Below, in pieces: positions 55,235 through 63,850 of a DNA stretch of 64,000 nt. This DNA is from Gordonia hydrophobica NBRC 16057. Lineage in GTDB: Bacteria > Actinomycetota > Actinomycetes > Mycobacteriales > Mycobacteriaceae. The stretch lies in NCBI RefSeq assembly GCF_001592365.1, contig NZ_BCWU01000006.1, positions 62,001 to 126,000 of the forward strand. Direction: 5' to 3'. The notes below the pieces were generated by a model. It was given only the letters and a program-made list of their open reading frames with translations, made no database searches and was not told the DNA's origin. Every line of letters starts with the position of its first letter. The first letter of the stretch is position 1. Made by a program: the position numbers and the translations under genes.

Positions 55235-56210
55235 ACTGACTCGGGGACGTTGATCAAACGTGAGAACGGCGGCTGGTTGTCGCAGGCCGTGTGCGGACCG
55301 TGCTGGCTGCACTGGTGAAGCCAATCGCCGAGGGCATCGCGCCGTTCCTGCTCGCTGCAGTAACAGCGGGCGTCGGCCCACCCATCAGCGATGGTGCGGT
55401 GGAAGCGCTCAACCTTGCCGTTGGTCTGAGGACGGTACGGGCGCGTCCGCTTCGGTGTGATCGACAAGGCCTCGCAGGTATCGCGCCACAGGTGTGTGCG
55501 GTACGCGCCGCCGTTGTCCGACAACACGCGCTCGACGGTGACGCTACGGTCGGCGAACCACTCCACCGCCCGGTGAAGGACGGCGGCGGTGATGGCCGTC
55601 TCGTCATCATGAACTTCTGTGTACGCGACACGCGAGTGGTCGTCGATGACGGTGTGCACGAACGCGTACCCGAGCTTCGGACCGCCGTACTGATTACGTG
55701 GCTTGCCCGGGGTGACGGCGCGATTCTTCTCGCCCTGGCGGCGGCCGACGTAGCGCCAGCCGCCGCCGTCGGGGATGTTGCCGACCTTCTTCACGTCCAA
55801 GTGCACGAGCGACCCGGGGTGAAGGTACTCGTACCGTCTGACCGGCTCACCGGTCGCGCGATCGACGTAGGACAACCGGTTCAGGCGCGCTGTCGTGAGG
55901 ATGCGATGCACGGTGGACGGTGCGATGTCGAGTCGGGAAGCGAGCTGAACGGGCCCTTCCCGCAGTCGCGTTCGCAAGCTCACGCACCTCTTCATCACCG
56001 CCTTCGGGGTCTTGTTCGGCGACGTTCTTGGGCGTGACGACCGATCCTGCGTGGACTCGCCGGCCCGGTAGCGGTCGACCCAGCGCTCACGGTCGGCCAG
56101 GACATCTGGAAACGGGCGGCGACTTCGCTGATCGGCCATCCCTGCCTTCCGGACAATTCATGACGTGGCTGGAAACGCTGAGCGGTCCACCGCCGAGGGT
56201 CGACCTGAAC
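55235..56210 (-). pseudogene. IS481-family transposase, frameshifted
   Basis: The main frame encodes an IS481 DDE transposase: DRSSRPRTSPNKTPK, APSTVHRILTTARLNRLSYV, HLDVKKVGNIPDGGGWRYVG, FVHTVIDDHSRVAYTEVHDD, VLSDNGGAYRTHLWRDTCEA, and RTRPYRPQTNGKVERFHRTI, so the catalytic D, D and E are present. The N-terminal helix-turn-helix (GWPISEVAARFQMSWPTV) lies in another frame; a one-base loss near 56,080 separates it from RWVDRYRAGE. No stop precedes the left terminal repeat, so the frame runs into flanking DNA. It is probably inactive unless frameshifting restores it. Ends are approximate. Confidence 0.8.
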
Positions 56211-56253
56211 GACTGAGCCCAGTCGATGGGCGCAGTCGACTGTTTGGCGCCGG

Positions 56254-57081
56254 TCAGTCCTCGACCTGGAATCCCGGCTGACGTGCATAGTCCTGCCGGC
56301 GTTGATCGAGGACCATGCGGATCTGGTCGGCGGATCCCTCGCCGAGGACCAGCCGCAAGGGCCCTTCTGGTGCGGTGACGTGGGCAAGGATCCCCTCGGC
56401 GATGGCCTCCGGCGACGATCCGCCGCCCGTGGCCCCAGGATCGCTTGGCCAGGGCACGACGGTGGTTCCGAATAGTCGTTCGCGCAGCGCGTCATACGCG
56501 GGAATTGGTGCACTGAACTGCATCCTTGAGGTCGCCCACTGGGTATCCATGGCACCGATCTCGACGAGGGTGACTCGCACACCCATCGAGCTGACCTCGC
56601 CTGCCAAGGACTCGGTGAACCCCTCGAGGCCCCACTTCGCGGCGTTGTAAAGCCCGAGCAGGGGCATGGCACCGACTCCACCGGTCGACGAGATCTGCAC
56701 GATGTGACCGGTGCCTTGGACGCGCATCAGCGGAAGCGCAGCCTGTGTGAGCCACAAGGGGCCGAGAAGATCAACGTCAAGGATGGTCCTCGCATTCTCC
56801 TCGCTGACCTCCTCGGTAGCACCGACGAGGCCGTAGCCCGCGTTGTTCACCAGGACGTCGAGACGGCCCGCGTCCTCGTGAGTTTCTTGGATGGCTCGCC
56901 AGCAGTCATCCCGGTCGGCTGGGTCGAGCCGCATCACCGTCAGAGACGGGTGCTGCACAGACAGCGCGCCCAGGCGGCTCGTGGCCACAACGCGATCACC
57001 TGCAGCCAACACCCGCTGGGTCAACGCAAGGCCAAGGCCGCTGCTCGCGCCGGTGATGAGCCAGGTCTTCGTTGTTGTCAT
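56254..57081 (-). CDS. Short-chain dehydrogenase/reductase (passenger gene)
   Basis: ATG 57081 (MTTTKTWLITGASSGLGLAL) is preferred; the ATG at 57093 is four codons earlier. The 275-residue classical SDR has the cofactor motif TGASSGLG, LVNNAGYGLVG, the catalytic Ser in VQISSTGG, and YNAAK with Tyr and Lys. The loop after strand 2 suggests NADP use, uncertain. The substrate is unknown. It is divergent from the TetR gene across a 53-base gap with a palindrome, the standard layout of a repressor and its target, and both lie inside the IS481-type element. Confidence 0.87.
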   Translation of the reverse strand: MTTTKTWLITGASSGLGLALTQRVLAAGDRVVATSRLGALSVQHPSLTVMRLDPADRDDCWRAIQETHEDAGRLDVLVNNAGYGLVGATEEVSEENARTILDVDLLGPLWLTQAALPLMRVQGTGHIVQISSTGGVGAMPLLGLYNAAKWGLEGFTESLAGEVSSMGVRVTLVEIGAMDTQWATSRMQFSAPIPAYDALRERLFGTTVVPWPSDPGATGGGSSPEAIAEGILAHVTAPEGPLRLVLGEGSADQIRMVLDQRRQDYARQPGFQVED

Positions 57082-57097
57082 TAGCCCATTCAAGCAC

Positions 57098-57122
57098 GAA
57101 ACGGAACGGTGCGTCTCGTTTC
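57098..57122. promoter_or_regulatory. Probable TetR operator between SDR and tetR genes
   Basis: GAAACGGAAC and the inverted GTCTCGTTTC surround a short centre. The right half-site ends one base before TATACT (57123-57128), the -10 of a leaderless tetR start, so binding would shut both promoters. Confidence 0.55.
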
Positions 57123-57134
57123 TATACTGGTGGC

Positions 57135-57662
57135 ATGGCCCGTCCCACCACCGCCGCGCGCGTCTTCGCCGCCGTCCTGCACCTCGCCGAGCGCGGCGGC
57201 CCGAATGCCCTCACCATGGAAGGCATTGCAGCCCAAGCCGGCGTCGGCAAGCAAACGCTCTACCGCACATGGCCATCGATCCATGCACTCCTGTTTGACG
57301 CCTTGGCAGCGGAATCTGCTGTGTCCGAACCCGTCGGCAGCCACCCTGAACTCTTCGAAGCGCTGAAGGCGACCAGTGCCGAACTCGCGGCAGAACCGCG
57401 AGCCTCACTGCTGCGGATGCTGGCGGCCGCAGTCCAGAGCGACGAGGTGGTCGCACGTCAGTTCCACACTGCCCTTCTTCAGCCTCAGCAGCAGCAGTTC
57501 GCCCGAGTGGTTGCTGCTGACGGCTTCGACAATCCCGAGCGAGCTACGGAGCTTCTGCTATCCCCCCTCCTGTTCCGATGGTTTCTCCGACTGCCTCCCC
57601 TAACCGACGATGAGTTGGCAGACCACATCGAAACCGTTCGACACCTACACCGGCCCGGTTGA
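57135..57662 (+). CDS. TetR-family repressor (passenger gene)
   Basis: ATG 57135 lies six bases after TATACT, leaderless. The 175-residue protein has the TetR helix-turn-helix: FAAVLHLAERGGPNALTMEG, IAAQAGVGKQTLYRTWPSIH. A ligand domain rich in Leu and Gln follows (HTALLQPQQQQFARVVAADG). It most likely represses itself and the divergent SDR gene in response to the SDR substrate. Its stop TGA lies within the right terminal inverted repeat of the element. Confidence 0.87.
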   Translation: MARPTTAARVFAAVLHLAERGGPNALTMEGIAAQAGVGKQTLYRTWPSIHALLFDALAAESAVSEPVGSHPELFEALKATSAELAAEPRASLLRMLAAAVQSDEVVARQFHTALLQPQQQQFARVVAADGFDNPERATELLLSPLLFRWFLRLPPLTDDELADHIETVRHLHRPG

Positions 57663-57683
57663 TCAACATGTCCGGTCAGTACA

Positions 57684-57689
57684 CCTAGA
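57684..57689. repeat. Target site duplication, right (CCTAGA)
   Basis: Identical to 55226-55231 and directly abuts the right terminal repeat. Confidence 0.85.
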
Positions 57690-57840
57690 CGATTGATTAC
57701 CGGTGGCCGTCACTCCTCAGGTCGGTCACACCTGCAAGCTCAGCCATCTGAGCCCCCTGGTGCCGGCGGAACTCACGACGGTCTCGATAACTGCGTGCTC
57801 GCTCCGCTTGCAGGCAGCACTCGACCAACGTGGAGTCCGA

Positions 57841-60800
57841 TCACAAGGTCGCGATCCACCGCCGGGTGTCGGCCGGATCGATGACGTCGTCGAGCTCGAA
57901 GGTGCCCGCTGCACTCAATCCGCGACCGCGGGCGTACGCGGTGGCCACCAGCTGGTCGTAGAGCTCTGCGCGCGCGTCGTCGGTCGGGGCCGCCGCCAAC
58001 TCCTTGCTGTAGCCCAACCGGACCGCGCCCTCGAGGCCCATGCCACCGATCTCACCGGTCGGCCAGGCGACGGTGAACTGCGGAGCGTGATAACTGCCGC
58101 CGGTCATCGCCATGGCGCCCAAGCCGTATCCCTTGCGGAGAATGACGGCGCCGAGCGGAACCGTGAGACGCGCGCCGACCGAGAACAGTCGAGAGAAGCG
58201 TCGGACCGACGCCTGCTCCTCCGATTCCGGTCCCACCATGAAGCCCGGAGTGTCACAGAACGAGACGATCGGCAGTCCGCGAAGTTGACACAGTTCGAGA
58301 AACTCCGCGAGTTTGTCTGCACCCGACGCTTCGATGGCGCCGCCGAGGTGGAGGCTGCTGTTCGCGACGAACCCGAACGGGCGGCCCTCGACGCGCAGGA
58401 AGCCCGTGACGATGCCGGGCGCGTACTCGGGGCGCAGTTCCAGCACCGAGTCGACGTCGGCGACAGCGGTGATCGCCTCGTGCACATCGTAGGCGCGGAG
58501 GCGGTTCTCCGGCACCGCGTGGCGGGCCCGACGCGGGTCCGGCGCGGTCCACTCCCCGGTCGCGCCGCGGAAGTATCCGAGCAACTGCTGCACCAGGCGG
58601 ACCGCGTGTGCTTCGTCGTCGGCCACGAGGTCGATCACACCGTTGCGGCGCTGCACCTCGACCGGCCCGATCGCCTCCGGCGGAAACTCGCCGAGGCCGC
58701 CGCCGGAGATCATCGCCGGACCGCCCATGCCGATGTTGGCGTCGGGCGTCGCGACGATCAGATCGCAGGCGCCGGCGAGTGCCGCGTTGCCGGCAAAGCA
58801 GCGTCCCGACACGACGGCGATCGACGGCGCGCGGTCGCGGATCGCCGCCATGGAACGGAACGTCGGCACATCCAGACCTGCGACGATGTCCATATCGGTG
58901 TCGCCGGGTCGCCCGCCGCCGCCCTCGGTGAAGAAGACGACCGGCAGGTCTCGGCGGAGCGCGATGTCGAGCATTCGGTCGGTCTTGGCGTGGTTGCGCC
59001 AGCCCTGGGTGCCTGCGAGAACGGTGTAGTCGTACGACATGACGACCGTTGCGGCGCGATCGCGACCGAACACCTCGGCGCCGATCGTGGCGACGCCGCC
59101 GACCAGTCCGTCGGCCGGGGTGTTGGCGATGAGGTCGGCCTCTGATCGTCGCGCCTTCTGCGCCGCGATCGCGAGGGCTCCGTATTCGATGAAGCTGTCG
59201 GCGTCGACGAGATCGGTGATGTTCTCCCTGGCGGTGCGCCGCCCGAGCCGACTGCGTTTGGCGACCGCGTCCGGTCTGGCCTCGTCGTGAGTCATCCGAT
59301 GCCGGTCGACCACCTCGTCGAGGTCGGCGCGACGGCGATCGATGTCGTCGACGGCCGTCGTCGTGTCGACCTCCCCGGCCTCGGCCTCCCGATAGACGAG
59401 GAGCACGGCACCCGCGGACACGGTGCGTCCGGGCGAGGTCGTCGTCGACACGATGTGCACGGCGGTCTCGGCGAGCACCTCATGCTGCATCTTCATGGCC
59501 TCGAGCACCACGAGCGGCTCCCCCGCCGCCACCGCGGCGCCCGCCGGCGCGATCTCCACGACGGTCGCGGTGAGCGGCGCCGTTGCGGTGATCTCGCCCG
59601 TCAGCACGTCGCGATGGAGCGCCGCGGAACCGCCGTCATCGTCGGACGGCAGCAGATCAGCGAGCCGACGGTCCAGATAGCCGGTGTCGACTCCCCCGTG
59701 AACGAACTCGTCGTCGGTCAGGACGGCCCGCAGGAACGCGATGTTGGTCGCCGGTCCCTCGATGACGAACTCCCCGAGTGCCCGGTCGGCCTTCACGAGC
59801 GCCGAGTCGAGGTTCGCGGCGCGGACGATCACCTTGGCCAGCAGTGAGTCGTACCGCAGTGAGGTCTCCAGGCCCGGGACGCCGAACGTGTCGACGCGAA
59901 CGCCGGGACCGGTCGGCGGACTGAAGGCCTCGAGCACGCCCGCGGTCGGCAACGCCGTCCCATCACTGCTCATGGTCTCGAGGTTCACTCGCGCCTGCAC
60001 CGCCACCCCGGCAGGCGTCGGCGCCGCCGCGAGCGCAGCGGCGGGCAGCCCGCAGTCGTCGAGCGCCGCCCCAGCCGCGATCGCCAGCCCCACCGCGACC
60101 AGATCCACGCCAGTGACCTCCTCGGTCACCGTGTGCTCCACCTGGATTCGCGGATTCACCTCCAGGAACACCGCACGGTCGGCGGCGACGTCGACGAGGA
60201 ACTCGACCGTCGCGAGGCCCGCATAGCCGGCTTCGGCGCACAGCCGCGCCGCGTCGTGGTGGAGTCGGGCGCGGAGTGCCTCCGGCAGACCCGGCGCAGG
60301 CGCGATCTCGATCAGCTTCTGCCTGCGCCGCTGCACGCTGCAGTCCCGGTCGCCGAGCGCCACCGCCCGAGTGCCGTCGCCGATCACCTGAACTTCGATG
60401 TGGCGGGCGCCGCGCAGCAGTTCCTCGGCGAACAGGCGGCCGTCACCGAACCCGAGTTCGGCCTCCGCGGTCGCCGAACGGAACGCCGCGTCGAGGTCGT
60501 CACCAGGTGCCACCGGTCGCATTCCCCGACCGCCGCCGCCCGCGAGCGCTTTGAGCATCACGCCGACCGACGTCCGTGCGGCGAACTCTCGGATCTGTGC
60601 CAGGTCGGCGGCGCCGTCGGTCCCGGCGAGGACGTCCAGCCCCGCGGCGACGGCGGCCGTGCGTGCCGACTGCTTGTCACCGAACTGCCGCAGCACGGAA
60701 GGTGACGGTCCGACGAACGTCACGCCCGCCGCCGCACAGGCCTCGGCGAACTCGGCGTTCTCGGCAAGGAATCCGTAGCCGGGGTGGACGGTGTCCGCGC

Positions 60801-61011
60801 CGGTGTCGCGGGCGGCGATGAGCACGGCGTCGATGTCCAGGTAGGCCGCCGCTCCGGTGCCGGTCAGCGCAACGGCCTCGTCGGCGGCCGCGACGTGCGG
60901 GGTGTCGGCGTCGTCGGGTGCGTAGACGGCGACGGTGGCCACGCCCGTCTCGCGCGCAGTCCGGATGATGCGGAGTGCGATCTCGCCGCGGTTGGCGATC
61001 AGAAGCTTCAT
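57841..61011 (-). CDS. Single-chain acyl-CoA carboxylase (BC-BCCP-CT)
   Basis: A 1056-residue fusion of all three parts of a biotin-dependent carboxylase. Biotin carboxylase covers residues 1-445: MKLLIANRGEIALRIIRTAR, the ATP-grasp loop KALAGGGGRGMR, and VNPRIQVEHTVTEEVTGVDL. The biotinyl domain has EAMKMQHEV near 505. The carboxyltransferase follows from about 575: SRLGRRTARENITDLVDADS, GGGGRPGDTDMDI, and ISGGGLGEFPPEAIGPVEVQ. Most actinobacterial enzymes split these into separate A and B chains; fused forms are known for long-chain or geranyl-like substrates, but the substrate is open. The start overlaps the ligase stop (ATGA). Confidence 0.9.
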   Translation of the reverse strand: MKLLIANRGEIALRIIRTARETGVATVAVYAPDDADTPHVAAADEAVALTGTGAAAYLDIDAVLIAARDTGADTVHPGYGFLAENAEFAEACAAAGVTFVGPSPSVLRQFGDKQSARTAAVAAGLDVLAGTDGAADLAQIREFAARTSVGVMLKALAGGGGRGMRPVAPGDDLDAAFRSATAEAELGFGDGRLFAEELLRGARHIEVQVIGDGTRAVALGDRDCSVQRRRQKLIEIAPAPGLPEALRARLHHDAARLCAEAGYAGLATVEFLVDVAADRAVFLEVNPRIQVEHTVTEEVTGVDLVAVGLAIAAGAALDDCGLPAAALAAAPTPAGVAVQARVNLETMSSDGTALPTAGVLEAFSPPTGPGVRVDTFGVPGLETSLRYDSLLAKVIVRAANLDSALVKADRALGEFVIEGPATNIAFLRAVLTDDEFVHGGVDTGYLDRRLADLLPSDDDGGSAALHRDVLTGEITATAPLTATVVEIAPAGAAVAAGEPLVVLEAMKMQHEVLAETAVHIVSTTTSPGRTVSAGAVLLVYREAEAGEVDTTTAVDDIDRRRADLDEVVDRHRMTHDEARPDAVAKRSRLGRRTARENITDLVDADSFIEYGALAIAAQKARRSEADLIANTPADGLVGGVATIGAEVFGRDRAATVVMSYDYTVLAGTQGWRNHAKTDRMLDIALRRDLPVVFFTEGGGGRPGDTDMDIVAGLDVPTFRSMAAIRDRAPSIAVVSGRCFAGNAALAGACDLIVATPDANIGMGGPAMISGGGLGEFPPEAIGPVEVQRRNGVIDLVADDEAHAVRLVQQLLGYFRGATGEWTAPDPRRARHAVPENRLRAYDVHEAITAVADVDSVLELRPEYAPGIVTGFLRVEGRPFGFVANSSLHLGGAIEASGADKLAEFLELCQLRGLPIVSFCDTPGFMVGPESEEQASVRRFSRLFSVGARLTVPLGAVILRKGYGLGAMAMTGGSYHAPQFTVAWPTGEIGGMGLEGAVRLGYSKELAAAPTDDARAELYDQLVATAYARGRGLSAAGTFELDDVIDPADTRRWIATL

Positions 61012-62672
61012 GCCGCACCGCCCGACGTCGCCGCGGCGGCACGCTCCAGGAGGTCACCCTTCCGGATCTTGCCGGTCGCCGTCATCGGCAGCGCGTCCAC
61101 GAGGATCACTTCGGGCACCTTGTAGGTGGCGATGTGCTCTCGCGCCCAGGCAACGAGCTCGGTCTCGTCGGGGCCGTCGGACGCGGTCACCACGAACGCC
61201 ACCGGGACCTGCCCGCGATCCGGGTCGGGCCGCGGCACCACCGAGATCGCCTCGATCCCGTCGTGATGACGCATCAGCGCCTCGACCTCTGACGGGAACA
61301 CGCTCATCCCGTTGATCTTGATCATCTCCTTCGTTCGCGCCAGATAATGCAGGGCGCCCCATTCGTCGAGCTTGCCGACATCGCCGGTGTGCAGCCAGCC
61401 GTCGCGGATCGTGTCGGCGGTGGCCTGCGGGTTGTCGAGGTACCGGGTGAGGATCGACGGGCTCCGAAGGATGATCTGCCCCGTCTCGCCGAGCGGCACG
61501 GGTACCCCGTCGTCGTCGACGATCAGGATGTCGGTGCCGGGTACCGGGAGCCCGCAGAAGACCGGGTCGGCGTGCAGATCGCGGTCGTCGTCCTGGAAGC
61601 CGAGCGTGAACGTGTCGGCGGTGTGCGTCTCGGTCATTCCGTACGACGCCTCGCGCAACACCGAGCCGACGCTCGCACGCCACCGCGCCCGGATGTCCGG
61701 ATCGAGGCGGGTCACGAACGAGACGGCGAGCGTCGACGTCAACGAACGCAGCGCCGCCGGATCCAGGTCGGGCAGGTCGAGGATCTCGAGATAGTTGTCG
61801 ACGGTCGCGACCAGACCGGTCACCGCGTACCGCTCGATCTGGTCGACGACGGCGGCCGCGTCCCAGCGGCTCAGGAGCACCACGCGCTGGCCGTTGAGGA
61901 GCGGCGCGATGATGCCGAAGTCCTCGCCCGCGATCCAGAAGATCGGGAGGAAGTTCATCGACACCGAACTCGGGTCGCCGAGGCCGGTACCGGTGGCGAG
62001 CGTCGCGGTGGCCGCCGTGTACGCCATGTGGCGCTGCGTGTGCTCGCAGCCCTTCGGCATGCCGGTGGTGCCGCCGGTGTAGTTGAGCGCGGCGAGCGCG
62101 TCGGGATCGGCCGGTCGTGGCTGCGCGCGGGGCGCTGCCATGATGTCGTCCCAGTCGGCGGTCGTCGCGACGACGCGGACGACGGTCTGCGCGAGCACCG
62201 AGTCGACGAGGTCGCGTTGGTCTGGGGCGGTCAGCAGGACACTGACCTGCGCGTCGGCGAGTTCGTGCTGCAATTCGAACGCCTTGAAGATCGGGTTCAC
62301 CGGGACGTGCACGGCGCCGAGTTTGAGGATGCCGAGCATCGCGATGGGAAACTCCGGGCAGTTCGGCAGGTGGACGCCGACGCGGTCGCCCGACGCCACC
62401 CCGACGCTCTCGAGCCAGCCGGCGAACCGATCGGACGCCTCGTCGTACTCGGCGTACGTGAGGTCGCGACCGGCGAAGGTGATCGCGATGGAATCCGGCC
62501 GCACCGCAGCCCAGTGTCGGAGGTGGTCGACCATCGTCGCCGCGCCTGCCGGGTACTCGAACTCGCGCGCGACGTCGTCCGGCCAGCTCTCCGACTGTCG
62601 GGCTCTGATCCGCGCGAGCGCGGCCTCTCGGGCGGCGAGGCGATCGGCTGCGGTGTGCGGCGCTGACAGCAT
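61008..62672 (-). CDS. AMP-forming acyl-CoA synthetase
   Basis: ATG 62672 (MLSAPHTAAD), behind AAGGAG at a rather long 11-base spacing, gives 554 residues. Adenylation motifs: A3 YTGGTTGMPKGCEHT near 196 (Gly replaces the usual Ser), A5 YGMTETHTADTF near 344, A7 GWLHTGDVGKLDEWG near 421, and A10 PMTATGKIRKGDL with the catalytic Lys near 531. It activates a carboxylic acid to its CoA ester, probably feeding the carboxylase whose start overlaps its stop. The acid is unknown. Confidence 0.88.
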   Translation of the reverse strand: MLSAPHTAADRLAAREAALARIRARQSESWPDDVAREFEYPAGAATMVDHLRHWAAVRPDSIAITFAGRDLTYAEYDEASDRFAGWLESVGVASGDRVGVHLPNCPEFPIAMLGILKLGAVHVPVNPIFKAFELQHELADAQVSVLLTAPDQRDLVDSVLAQTVVRVVATTADWDDIMAAPRAQPRPADPDALAALNYTGGTTGMPKGCEHTQRHMAYTAATATLATGTGLGDPSSVSMNFLPIFWIAGEDFGIIAPLLNGQRVVLLSRWDAAAVVDQIERYAVTGLVATVDNYLEILDLPDLDPAALRSLTSTLAVSFVTRLDPDIRARWRASVGSVLREASYGMTETHTADTFTLGFQDDDRDLHADPVFCGLPVPGTDILIVDDDGVPVPLGETGQIILRSPSILTRYLDNPQATADTIRDGWLHTGDVGKLDEWGALHYLARTKEMIKINGMSVFPSEVEALMRHHDGIEAISVVPRPDPDRGQVPVAFVVTASDGPDETELVAWAREHIATYKVPEVILVDALPMTATGKIRKGDLLERAAAATSGGAA

Positions 62673-62755
62673 GGCTGCATTGACTCCTTGACTCGGCGTT
62701 CTGGATTTCTGCGCTGTGGGATTCTGCGCTGTGAGATTGTGCGGTCTGGTGTGGT

Positions 62756-63364
62756 TCATAGACCGAGGAGACGCTCGGTGGCGGCGATGAGATCGACGAT
62801 GAAGCGTTCGCGCTCCGCATCGGAGCCGTTCGCCCACCGCTTGGCGCCGTGGTGCAGGGCGTCGCCGAGGACGCGGACGAGGCGCTCCGGTTCGAAGGCC
62901 GGATCGATGGTGCCGGCGGGCAGGTCGTTGAGGTAGCGGGCGTACGCCCGGATGCGTCGGTCCGCGGCGGTGGTCCAGATCGCGGCGACCCCCGCATCGA
63001 CGGAGGCGGTCACGTCGATGAGGCTGACGATGCCGCCCAACGAGAAGAGCGCGTCCAGGTAGGCCCGCGTGGTGGCGGCGAGGATCTCCCGCGGGGTCGC
63101 GTCCTCGAGTCCGGTCAGGCTCTGGGTGACGTCCAATTCCCTGGAGACTGATTCGACCAGCGCCAGGAAGACCTCGTCCTTCGACTTGAAGTACGCGTAG
63201 AAGGTGGGCCGCGACGTCTGGGCGCGATCGGCGATCATCTCGACGGTCACGGCGGCGTAGCCGAACTCGTCGAAGCATTCGGCGGCGGCGGTGAGCAATT
63301 GGGTGCGGCGGAGCGCCCCGGCGCTCTTGCGGGTCGCCCTGGCACGATCCTGCGCGGTGCTCAC
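62756..63364 (-). CDS. TetR-family regulator of the acyl-CoA cluster
   Basis: A 202-residue TetR protein. The DNA-binding part reads RRTQLLTAAAECFDEFGYAA, VTVEMIADRAQTSRPTFYAY, FKSKDEVFLALV. The ligand domain resembles those that sense acyl-CoAs, but no ligand can be named. It is the first gene of the minus-strand unit leading to the ligase and the carboxylase, 83 bases apart. Two near-copies of a 15-base sequence (AATCYCACAGCGCAG) lie in that gap. A perfect palindrome upstream (63438-63455) is its likely operator. Confidence 0.88.
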   Translation of the reverse strand: MSTAQDRARATRKSAGALRRTQLLTAAAECFDEFGYAAVTVEMIADRAQTSRPTFYAYFKSKDEVFLALVESVSRELDVTQSLTGLEDATPREILAATTRAYLDALFSLGGIVSLIDVTASVDAGVAAIWTTAADRRIRAYARYLNDLPAGTIDPAFEPERLVRVLGDALHHGAKRWANGSDAERERFIVDLIAATERLLGL

Positions 63365-63437
63365 TGCGGCCCGGCGTCTCGCGTCATCGATCTCCTCAAT
63401 TCATGGTCGGTGATCAGGCTCACTCATTGTGCTTTAC

Positions 63438-63455
63438 ATTGACGTCAACGTCAAT
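63438..63455. promoter_or_regulatory. Perfect palindrome ATTGACGT-CA-ACGTCAAT
   Basis: 8-bp half-sites with a 2-base centre, 74 bases upstream of the tetR start. It contains TTGACG in both directions and thus overlaps a -35-like element. Fits autoregulation by the adjacent TetR protein. Confidence 0.65.
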
Positions 63456-63472
63456 GGTGGGAAGCGAAAGCA

Positions 63473-63508
63473 GAGCCCCGTTTCCGCAACACGAAAACGA
63501 GGCTCTAC
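63473..63508 (-). terminator. Hairpin after the acyl-CoA synthetase remnant
   Basis: AGAGCC pairs with GGCTCT and an inner CGTTT with AAACG. On the minus strand it follows the pseudogene and may have been its terminator. Confidence 0.45.
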
Positions 63509-63554
63509 CTGGCCCGACAATCGCTGGGGCTACTCCTTCACGACCAACCGCTGC

Positions 63555-63802
63555 TACTCGCTTAAGAATCTCGCCCGTCGCACCCTTCGGCAGTTCCGGG
63601 ACGATCTCGACCGACCTCGGGGTGGGTGTACAGATCGAGCTCGGCCCCGCCTGAGCGCCTGCCAGCGAGACCGCCGAGGTGATCAGCAGTCGGGAGTCGC
63701 GACCTCCGCAGACGTGAGCGTCGCGTCACCCTGGTACAGCAGCGGAGCATGCGGGGTCGCCGCAGCGGACTCCTGGAGGATGACGGCGAGGTTGAACGAC
63801 AT
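63555..63802 (-). pseudogene. Collapsed acyl-CoA synthetase (fadD-type) remnant
   Basis: On the minus strand ATG 63802 opens MSFNLAVILQESAAATPHAP, followed by LLYQGDATLTSAEV, the usual beginning of an acyl-CoA synthetase, and stops after 39 codons. About 70 bases further, PRSVEIVPELPKGATGEILK appears (63620-63560), the usual C-terminus with the A10 lysine region. Roughly 450 residues of the middle are missing. This is a gene reduced to its two ends by a large internal deletion, followed by a hairpin. Confidence 0.65.
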
Positions 63803-63850
63803 GGGCGGCTCCAGCTTGTCTTCGTGATCGGTATCGGTGAGTCGGTCGGT

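Larger units (their letters stand above)
55232..57683. mobile_element. IS481-family element with SDR and TetR passenger genes
   Basis: The left end TGTACTGAC...GTTGATCAA (55232-55257) and the inverted right end (57659-57683) form terminal repeats of 25-26 bp with a few mismatches. CCTAGA flanks both sides (55226-55231 and 57684-57689), a 6-bp target duplication with the N-CTAG-N form known for IS481. The 2.45-kb interior holds a broken IS481-type transposase at the left, then an SDR oxidoreductase and a divergent TetR gene. A plain IS481 is about 1 kb, so the last two genes are passengers. Confidence 0.85.
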
